Shown here piece after piece: positions 16,738-22,519 of a stretch of 27,004 nucleotides of DNA. This DNA is from JBMONI01 sp049324575 (GTDB lineage Bacteria > Omnitrophota > Omnitrophia > Omnitrophales > Aquincolibacteriaceae). The stretch is from positions 1-27,004 of the forward strand of contig JBMONI010000005.1 in the NCBI GenBank assembly GCA_049324575.1, given 5' to 3'. A model generated the notes under the pieces. It was given only the letters and a program-made list of their open reading frames with translations, searched no databases and was not told the origin of the DNA. The number at the start of each line of letters is the position of its first letter. Position 1 is the first letter of the stretch. The position numbers and the translations under genes were made by a program.

Positions 16738-18465
16738 TTAACAGAGCTCTGCCGACACTCCATAATAAAAAGCCGAATCCGATCCATTGCTTGCCCCGTT
16801 CCCGAACGGAGATGCCCATTGAACGCGCGCATACACGCGATCAAAGAGATGCATGCGCACGCCAAGTCCCATCCCGGCCAAAAAACGGCTCTCGGTCTCG
16901 CCCGCAAGCGGACGGCGGAGTTCACCCCATCCGAAGTCAATGAAGGTCGTGCCCTGGATCTGGTTCCGGAGATTTTTCGAAGAATAAGGGAGTTTCCAAT
17001 TTTCAGGAAAGAAGTAAGACGGAACATAAAGTTCGCTCGAGATCAGTCCGCCGTAATCCGCGAGATAATCCCCTTCCGGATAACCCCGGACCGAAAAGGC
17101 CCCGCCCAACCGGAACTGTTCGGAAGGCGGCAGGAGATCATTGGAAAGCTGCCAGGAACTGCGAAGTCCGAGCATCATCCCAATCGGAAGGCGCTGATAG
17201 CGGATCGCGTTCCCGCGGTAGATGAAGAATTGTCCGCCGGTCCCCAGGCGTGAGGCGGCCGGCTCCACTTTATCCGAGCCTCCCAAAAAACTGCTGAACC
17301 CGATGTGGAAGGACTGAGGAAAGTAACTCTTTCCCCACCGGTCCGTCGTCTCCGCGTTGGTCTCGAGGTTGAGAATGCGCAACCGGTCGCGTCCGGCTTT
17401 ATTGCCGAGAAGGTAGTTATTGATCTGTTTCATGTCGAACCCGATCCGGAAAGAGGTTTCGAGTTTTTCGGTCACGAAGTAAGGCTGCAGAAGGTAAACC
17501 CCGTAGGTTGTCGCATCGCCTTCGATATCAAGGTCCCTCAATGCCCCGCCCACTTCGGATTCGGACCGTGAGAACAGGAATCCGGCCCGTGTTCCGATCG
17601 GCGTAAAAGGAATATTGTAGTCGGCCCCGACGGCCCAGACCCCGTCGCCGATCTGGAAACGGGACGATGCTTTGTCCATCCGGCCCAAAAGGTTCGTGTG
17701 TTCGAGCGAAAAACCGACCCGAGTCCTCCCCGTGTTGTCCGTACCGAGGTTATTCACATCCACACCGAAGTGGATCGGGAATTTATCCTTCACGTCGATC
17801 TCGACATCGGTCGTCTCGCGCTCCTTACCCGGCTTCAAGACCGCTTTGGCTTTGATGTCTCGGTGTTTGTTCAGCATGGATATGGCGCGTTGAAGATCGT
17901 TGAAAAAAAGGATCTTTCCCGCGGAGAACCGGGCTGCCCGTTCGAGTGTTTTGGAGGAGAACCACTTGTTGTTCTGGAATTCGATCTTGCCGAGTTTACC
18001 CTCGATGACCGCGATCTCGACCTCGCCTGCGGTCACATTCTGTGGGGGGAGATAGACATAGACCGCGATAAACCCTTGAGCACGGTAATATTTCTTGACC
18101 TGCGTTGCGATCTCCTGGAGATTCTTCAGGGTCACTTTACGGCCAAGGTAGGAAGCGACCACCGCATCCAGTTGCTCGGCGGCGATCTCTTGGTTGCCGG
18201 TAAAGACGATCTTCTTCAATTCAAAAGTGACATCGCCCTCCGCCGGCTCGGACAGTGCTTCGACGATCGTGGATTCTTTTTTCAGATCTTCGGGAGCCCG
18301 ATACCGACCGGCTTCTTCCATCGCCCTTTCTTTCTCAAAGCGGGACTGCTCCACGCCCGCTGATTCCCGGCTCTGGTCACCGTCCAGCGCCGCCAACACC
18401 CAAGCATGGGAGCTCATGGAAAGTACAATAAAAAAAACAAACCCGGAAAGAATTCTTCTATTCAC
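16738..18465 (-). CDS. Two-partner secretion outer-membrane transporter (TpsB/ShlB-FhaC family), 575 aa
   Basis: An outer-membrane beta-barrel that secretes TpsA from the periplasm to the surface. The start is a GTG at 18465 with AAAGGA about 7 nt upstream. It puts a signal peptide at the N-terminus (NRRILSGFVFFIVLSMSSHAW, cleavage near residue 25). Residues 28-75 are a charged, probably helical plug/linker. Residues about 79-157 are a ShlB-type POTRA domain (FELKKIVFTGNQEI ... GFIAVYVYLPPQNVTAGEV). A second POTRA-like domain spans about 158-230. The barrel (about 231-575) contains the Omp85 loop-6 signature VRGY (459-462) and the near-C-terminal ARVQWASPFG strands. It matches the family's usual length of 550-600 aa. 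Odd point: the last residue is Cys (SAELC), where most barrels end in Phe or another aromatic residue. It precedes tpsA by 44 nt (B-then-A order). Confidence 0.93.
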   Translation of the reverse strand: MNRRILSGFVFFIVLSMSSHAWVLAALDGDQSRESAGVEQSRFEKERAMEEAGRYRAPEDLKKESTIVEALSEPAEGDVTFELKKIVFTGNQEIAAEQLDAVVASYLGRKVTLKNLQEIATQVKKYYRAQGFIAVYVYLPPQNVTAGEVEIAVIEGKLGKIEFQNNKWFSSKTLERAARFSAGKILFFNDLQRAISMLNKHRDIKAKAVLKPGKERETTDVEIDVKDKFPIHFGVDVNNLGTDNTGRTRVGFSLEHTNLLGRMDKASSRFQIGDGVWAVGADYNIPFTPIGTRAGFLFSRSESEVGGALRDLDIEGDATTYGVYLLQPYFVTEKLETSFRIGFDMKQINNYLLGNKAGRDRLRILNLETNAETTDRWGKSYFPQSFHIGFSSFLGGSDKVEPAASRLGTGGQFFIYRGNAIRYQRLPIGMMLGLRSSWQLSNDLLPPSEQFRLGGAFSVRGYPEGDYLADYGGLISSELYVPSYFFPENWKLPYSSKNLRNQIQGTTFIDFGWGELRRPLAGETESRFLAGMGLGVRMHLFDRVYARVQWASPFGNGASNGSDSAFYYGVSAELC

Positions 18466-18542
18466 GGTGGATCCTTTCTCGTAGAAGTTCCTGTCATGGA
18501 AAATCGGGTGGCCCTTGTCAGAAAAAATCTTCGCAAGACGTA

Positions 18543-18571
18543 AAGTTAACAAGGACTTGGAACAATTTCAA
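18543..18571 (-). promoter_or_regulatory. Candidate tpsBA promoter
   Basis: On the minus strand: TTGAAA (18566-18571), a 17-nt spacer, then TAACTT (18543-18548) with an extended -10 TG one base before it. It would give a leader of about 70 nt before the GTG at 18465. The -10 match is modest. Confidence 0.35.
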
Positions 18572-18935
18572 GAATGGGTTGCCCCTGCAAATTCCTCAAC
18601 CGACTCCTTCTGGATCAGGCCCCTAAAATCCCATGGCATGAAGCAAAGGTATCCAAAATGGGCTAGCGCCTTCTAGCGATTCTCTTATTCAAAAACATTA
18701 ATTATTTATGAGGATTGTTTAAAAAATAAAATATTTTTTGAGTCTCTCTCGAAACATCGGAACAATGCAAAAAATATTCTATTTTCTCTAGAAGCTTCAA
18801 GGCCGATTCGAAATGAATTTAAAAAGACCCGCGATCCCTCTTTGCATTCAAAAACGCTCTTATCCTCCCGGGAAAAGTTTAAAAAAGAGATCGTGTTCGC
18901 GAGATGGGCTCGGATCTTTTTCAGAAGACAAGAAC
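18572..18935. other. Non-coding AT-rich stretch upstream of tpsB
   Basis: There is no convincing gene in these 364 nt between the candidate tpsB promoter and the tRNA terminator. The part at about 18680-18790 is strongly AT-rich, with several A- and T-tracts, as expected for upstream promoter or nucleoid-protein binding DNA. I looked for a GEMM-like or other riboswitch here, since the tpsBA pair would be a natural target, and found none. Confidence 0.6.
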
Positions 18936-18971
18936 AAAAAAGGGACGGTTCTCCTCAAGAGAACCGTCCCT
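18936..18971 (-). terminator. Intrinsic terminator after the tRNA pair
   Basis: A perfect 13-bp stem (18941-18953 with 18959-18971), 5-nt loop, followed on the minus strand by a run of T (18936-18941). It starts 7 nt after the end of tRNA-Tyr. Confidence 0.92.
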
Positions 18972-18977
18972 GAAAAA

Positions 18978-19060
18978 TGGGGAGTGGCGGATTCGAACCA
19001 CCGAAGGCCGAAGCCAACAGATTTACAGTCTGTCCCCTTTGACCGCTCGGGAAACTCCCC
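18978..19060 (-). tRNA. tRNA-Tyr (anticodon GTA)
   Basis: An 83-nt class II tRNA with a long variable arm. The acceptor stem GGGGAGT/ACTCCCC pairs fully. The anticodon stem ACAGA/TCTGT holds loop CTGTAAA with GTA at 19024-19026. The T arm contains GGTTCGAATCC. The discriminator base is A (complement of 18978). CCA is not encoded, unlike in the neighbouring tRNA-Thr. It lies downstream of tRNA-Thr in the same transcription direction. Confidence 0.96.
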
Positions 19061-19159
19061 CAAAAACTTGCTTTTGCTCAGTGTCTAGCGCCCCGGCATA
19101 ACAAATAAAACCGCGATCCGCCATCCACGGTTCACGGATCGCCTTCCCCTTGATAGCCG

Positions 19160-19235
19160 TGGAGCTGGCAGAGGGATTTGAACCCCCGACCCGCTGTTTA
19201 CAAAACAGCTGCTCTACCAGCTGAGCTATGCCAGC
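19160..19235 (-). tRNA. tRNA-Thr (anticodon TGT), CCA encoded
   Basis: A 76-nt tRNA including an encoded CCA. The acceptor stem GCTGGCA/TGCCAGC is followed by U and then CCA (complement of 19160-19162). The D arm is TAGCTCAGCTGGTAGAGCA. The anticodon stem GCTGT/ACAGC holds loop TTTGTAA with TGT at 19200-19202. The T arm is GGGGGTTCAAATCCC. The Thr-Tyr order is a common bacterial tRNA cluster. Confidence 0.97.
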
Positions 19236-19399
19236 TCGAAAATCCTGATGATCGCATTTAAAAAAGCGCGCCTGCGCATCGAGCTGAAACAAGGCGCCCT
19301 TTCTCGCCCGCCGGTACACGCCCTTCGAAAAGATCCGAAGGGAAACACCGGCCCGGAACACGGCCCTGCGGTTTCAAAAAACAGGAAGACAGGGCGCGT

Positions 19400-19428
19400 A
19401 TTCTACAAGAAAGCTTTTTAAAAACCAA
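19400..19428 (-). promoter_or_regulatory. Candidate tRNA operon promoter, GC-rich discriminator
   Basis: On the minus strand: TTGGTT (19423-19428), a 17-nt spacer, then TAGAAT (19400-19405), followed by ACGCGCCC. Such a GC-rich discriminator is typical of stringently controlled stable-RNA promoters. The -35 overlaps the dtd stop region. A 7-bp inverted repeat (19321-19327 with 19336-19342) lies in the 5' leader before tRNA-Thr. Confidence 0.55.
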
Positions 19429-19894
19429 GCGCCGCGTCCCGCCTCGGGCCCACGGGGCTGGAGGCCAAAAGGAAGGTCACCGGCCCTTCGTTGGTCAAAC
19501 GGACCTTCATGCGCGAGCCAAAAACCCCTTCACGGACTTCGAGTCCCTCTTCCCGCATCCCCCGGGCCAAGATTTCTAAGATCGTTTTTGCCGATTCGGG
19601 TCTTTCAGCCGGATCAAAACCGGGCCGGTTCCCATGTTCGACATCCGCCGCAAGCGTAAATTGTGAGATAAGAAGAATTTCACCGCGCGTCTCGAGAACA
19701 GACCGGTTCATCTTCCCCTGCTCATCTTCGAAGATCCTGAAACGCGCGATCTTGGACGCCATGCGCAATGCCTCCGAGGCCTTGTCCCCTTTTTCAACGC
19801 CCGCGAAAACAAGCAGCCCCCGGCCAATGGCGCCGACCCTCACACCGCCCGCCTCGACCGATGCGTTTTCCACTCTTTGAAGGAGTACTTTCAT
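19418..19894 (-). CDS. dtd: D-aminoacyl-tRNA deacylase
   Basis: Hydrolyses the ester bond of D-amino acids mischarged on tRNA (D-Tyr-tRNA and others, also Gly-tRNA-Ala) in the cytoplasm. The 158-aa protein has the two diagnostic Dtd motifs: SQFTLAAD (residues 77-84) and NEGPVTFLL (135-143, the cis Gly-Pro chirality filter, usually NxGPVT). The N-terminus MKVLLQRVENASVE is also typical. The length is slightly above the usual 145-150 because of a short C-terminal extension (SSPVGPRRDAALGF). The start has a strong AGGAGG 4 nt upstream. It lies upstream of, and on the same strand as, the two tRNA genes, and is divergent from the TIGR04073-type gene. Confidence 0.95.
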   Translation of the reverse strand: MKVLLQRVENASVEAGGVRVGAIGRGLLVFAGVEKGDKASEALRMASKIARFRIFEDEQGKMNRSVLETRGEILLISQFTLAADVEHGNRPGFDPAERPESAKTILEILARGMREEGLEVREGVFGSRMKVRLTNEGPVTFLLASSPVGPRRDAALGF

Positions 19895-19910
19895 CGCCCC
19901 TCCTGTTCAG

Positions 19911-19939
19911 ACTTTAGAAAAGGATAGCCGAAAAAGCAA
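19911..19939 (-). promoter_or_regulatory. Candidate dtd promoter
   Basis: On the minus strand: TTGCTT (19934-19939), a 17-nt spacer, then TAAAGT (19911-19916). It would give a very short leader that still includes the AGGAGG ribosome-binding site. Confidence 0.45.
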
Positions 19940-20057
19940 GCCCGAGTTTCCATTTTGAGGAATACAACTTCTGCATGATTTATTTTCTTCCCTATGATAG
20001 AATCCGCGCGTGGATAATGTGTTATCAACCATCCAAACGAAATGGAGCGAGATCCGT

Positions 20058-20414
20058 ATGATAAAGAAAATCGCGATTTTTGCCTTGTTGTTCATGGTGC
20101 TGATGGCCACGGCGCCGGTTTTTGCCGCCAGCCCCTGGACCGAGGAAGACGGATACTACAATAAAGTCCGCGCCAAACTTGATTTCGGCGTGAAGAACCT
20201 GATGGGCGGCTGGACCGAGCTCTACACCGTTCCGGCAAATGCCGAAGGGAACGTTGAGGCGATCACTAAAGCCCTCGGCGAAGGACTTTACAACACCGTA
20301 GTCTATACCGTCGGCGGCGCCCTTCACACGGCAACTGCACTTCTTCCTGGCATCGATGTTCCGATCAAGAACAACGGTGTGCAGTTCGAGGGTGACAAGG
20401 AAGCCCAGAAGTAA
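20058..20414 (+). CDS. TIGR04073-type (exosortase-associated) small secreted protein, 118 aa
   Basis: I choose the ATG at 20058 because it begins a clean signal peptide (MIKKIAIFALLFMVLMATAPVFA, cleavage after about residue 23) and has GGAG about 11 nt upstream; the frame is open to 20010 but the added residues are polar and unlike a leader. The mature part contains KLDFGVKNLMGGWTELYTVP, which matches the 'KLxRGxxNxxTGWxExxxxP' pattern of the TIGR04073 family, often found with exosortase/PEP-CTERM systems. It continues with GLYNTVVYTVGGALHTATALLPGIDVPI, a Gly/Ala-rich amphipathic stretch. Function is unknown; it is presumably periplasmic or outer-membrane-associated. No exosortase, and no PEP-CTERM substrate, lies in this window. 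A TATGAT/TAGAAT -10-like sequence lies at 19993-20003 without a clear -35. Confidence 0.75.
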   Translation: MIKKIAIFALLFMVLMATAPVFAASPWTEEDGYYNKVRAKLDFGVKNLMGGWTELYTVPANAEGNVEAITKALGEGLYNTVVYTVGGALHTATALLPGIDVPIKNNGVQFEGDKEAQK

Positions 20415-20445
20415 ACGGATCAGAGGTTTTTTCAGGAAAACCGCT

Positions 20446-20679
20446 CTAGGCGGAAGAAATGTTCGGGATCTCGAACAGCTTCCGCTTAGAGCGTTTTCCT
20501 TTTAAAAGAGCGATCCGCGAACGCGGGATCCCGAAATAGCCGCTCAAGACCTCGACCACAGCTTCATTCGCTTTCCCTTCCACCGCAGGAGCTTTGACCC
20601 AAACACGATAAAGACCCGGCGCGGCCATTTCGACCTTGTCTTGTTTCGCATTGGGTTTGGTAAGCGCTTCGATCTTCAA
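20446..20679 (-). CDS. DUF167 (YggU/UPF0235) family protein, 77 aa
   Basis: A small conserved protein of unknown function. The family motifs are KPNAKQDKVE near the N-terminus, RVWVKAPAVEGKANEAVVEVL in the middle and SRIALLKGKRSKRKLFEI at the end, covering the whole DUF167 fold. I place the start at a TTG (20677-20679) that overlaps the upstream gene's TGA as TTGA, with AAGGA about 11 nt upstream; this begins exactly where family members begin. A GTG at 20724 would add 15 non-homologous residues and has a badly spaced ribosome site. The overlap means translational coupling to the DUF6178-type gene. It converges on the TIGR04073-type gene, whose stop is 31 nt away. Confidence 0.88.
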   Translation of the reverse strand: MKIEALTKPNAKQDKVEMAAPGLYRVWVKAPAVEGKANEAVVEVLSGYFGIPRSRIALLKGKRSKRKLFEIPNISSA

Positions 20680-22406
20680 GGAGAGCGTTTCCTTTTCGTC
20701 GCCTGAGGTAAAGAAGAAATCCACAGCCCCTTAATGAAAGGAAGATCGTCCGCCCTGACAGGCTTCCGGATCCGCCCCAGATCATCTTCGATCCTTTCAA
20801 AAACGATCCCCCAAAGCGAAGCCAGAAGATCGCGTTCCTGGGCACCTAAAAAATGCTGGAGAAACCTTTCTTTTTTGTCAGCCCGCAGGCACAGCCCTTG
20901 TCCGCGGACTTCAAACGCCGAATCAAGAAACCCGTTCAACGCCTCGAGACTGAGCGGCTTCAGCGAAATCCTGGCGGAAACGACCCCGTGGGCGAACGCC
21001 GTACCCAGCAGAGGAAAAAGATGCGCATCGTCATGGATCGAATCTACGCGCGCCGCGCAAGCTTCCTGCCACGCCGTCGTCCAAACCGAGATTTTTTCAT
21101 GAATCACTTCGACCTGCTCGATACTTTTTTGGACGGATTCCCATTCCTGACGGGTCCGAAAATCACGACAACGCCGGGCCTCATCCTGGGCCGAAAGATC
21201 CACCCATTGGGGAAGGCGCGCGGCGGCGGCCCGCAGAACAGCGCCATAAGGCTCCCCCAGAAAGACAAAAAACGCGGCGGTATCGCCTTTCCAAAAACGC
21301 TTGACGATCCCCTTCACCCGTTCCCTGAGGGCCGTGACCCGGGTGATAGCGAAGCGGAAAATGGTCTCAATCCATCGTTCGGCGATCAGCGCTTGAGCGC
21401 GCGCCAGGTCCCTTTCGCTTAAGATCTCAAGACCCAGGCTTACGATCGCATGCACCCGCTCGATCCCTTTCCGGAAGGTCTCTTCGGAAGAGAAATCGAA
21501 TCCTTCGGCCGCGATGACCTTATTGGAGAGCCATGCCAACTCTTCCCGGATCTCTTCGAGCACCTGCGGCGCCTGACGGTCGAGGTCGAAGAGGACCTCA
21601 TCGAGGAAAAAACGCCGGGCGGTCCACAGGGCCGGATAATCCGGCATTCGGAGCCCCGAAAAAGCGATCTTTTGTTCGTGATATTCCCGGGGCGTTTTCT
21701 TCGGGAAGGCCTCGAATTCGCGGTCTTCGATCGGCCGGTAGATCGCGTTCGCCGATTCGGGCGAAGGGAATCCGCGATCTCCCAGGCGGACCTCACGGTT
21801 CGCATAGGCTTCTTCCTCGATCGTCTCATCCACTTCCCCCAGGATCCCTTCCAGAATAGCCGTATACCGGCCACGGTGATTTTCAAAAAGGACCTCGATG
21901 GCGCGTTTGACCGTATCAAAATTCTCTTCGGCGACATAGAGGTAATACATTTGATCCAGCGAAAAACAGGGGCGATCTTCAAGCGTCTCATCGGCCGCAT
22001 ATTCCCATTCCGGTTTCAAAACCCGCACAAGCCCCTTGAGGCCCGTAACAACGGTCTCATAATCCATTTCCGCAAGCCAGGAAAACAATTTGTTATCTCC
22101 CGCATGCTCAAGCGTCTCGATCCATTTCAAGAAACCGTCGCTGTCGATCCGGTCCTTTTTCCAGCAATCGATATCCGCCATGAAAAAAAGCTGCCGCAGA
22201 TCCGCATAGCGGAGGATCGCACCCCGCTCTTCAAGGTCCATGGGCCGGGTCACCAGATAAAGTTCTTCCTCGGAAAGCGAATGCGTGAGCCTCTCGGGCT
22301 GATGGGCCAGGAGGATCAGGCCCCCCTTGTCCGCCACAGGCGCTTGGCGGAAGAAGACCGCCTGTTCTTCCATGCTGAGTTTCTGGAAATCTTCATTGGA
22401 GATCAT
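20676..22406 (-). CDS. DUF6178-type protein of unknown function, 576 aa
   Basis: A 576-aa, largely helical, Glu/Arg-rich cytoplasmic protein without signal peptide or membrane segments. The segment FFMADIDCWKKDRID (about residues 74-88) and the repeated hydrophobic-helix pattern resemble the DUF6178 family known from deltaproteobacteria and related lineages ('LDLDCWxxDRxD'). I assign it from memory of that motif, with moderate certainty. No catalytic motif is evident; an unusual acidic patch (DETIEEEAYANREVRLGDRG) lies mid-protein. No Shine-Dalgarno precedes the ATG, while a -10-like TAAAAT ends only 9 nt before it, so the transcript may be nearly leaderless. The gene is coupled downstream to the DUF167 gene and divergent from the M16 protease. 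Confidence 0.65.
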   Translation of the reverse strand: MISNEDFQKLSMEEQAVFFRQAPVADKGGLILLAHQPERLTHSLSEEELYLVTRPMDLEERGAILRYADLRQLFFMADIDCWKKDRIDSDGFLKWIETLEHAGDNKLFSWLAEMDYETVVTGLKGLVRVLKPEWEYAADETLEDRPCFSLDQMYYLYVAEENFDTVKRAIEVLFENHRGRYTAILEGILGEVDETIEEEAYANREVRLGDRGFPSPESANAIYRPIEDREFEAFPKKTPREYHEQKIAFSGLRMPDYPALWTARRFFLDEVLFDLDRQAPQVLEEIREELAWLSNKVIAAEGFDFSSEETFRKGIERVHAIVSLGLEILSERDLARAQALIAERWIETIFRFAITRVTALRERVKGIVKRFWKGDTAAFFVFLGEPYGAVLRAAAARLPQWVDLSAQDEARRCRDFRTRQEWESVQKSIEQVEVIHEKISVWTTAWQEACAARVDSIHDDAHLFPLLGTAFAHGVVSARISLKPLSLEALNGFLDSAFEVRGQGLCLRADKKERFLQHFLGAQERDLLASLWGIVFERIEDDLGRIRKPVRADDLPFIKGLWISSLPQATKRKRSP

Positions 22407-22415
22407 AAGGAGTGT

Positions 22416-22443
22416 ATTTTACCCGTCCCCGGTGCGGATTCAA
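22416..22443 (-). promoter_or_regulatory. Candidate promoter placing transcription start at the DUF6178 ATG
   Basis: On the minus strand: TTGAAT (22438-22443), a 16-nt spacer, TAAAAT (22416-22421), then 9 nt to the ATG at 22406. Transcription would begin at or within a few bases of the start codon. Confidence 0.5.
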
Positions 22444-22519
22444 AGCCTCCTCTCATCCGCCCGGAAGGGTTGCGGGAAGAGCCGGACTCGCGATACACTG
22501 TGCCGGGACATTCTCATTG

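Noticed and set aside
18813..19088. A plus-strand frame across the tRNA-Tyr gene
   Set aside because: It reads through the terminator and the complement of tRNA-Tyr; such spurious 'SNHRRPKPTDLQSVPFDRSG' proteins are a known artefact of tRNA regions.
20421..20447. Possible terminator between the convergent TIGR04073-type and DUF167 genes
   Set aside because: The stem is A/T-rich (GGTTTT/AAAACC) with a bulge and no U-tract on either side.
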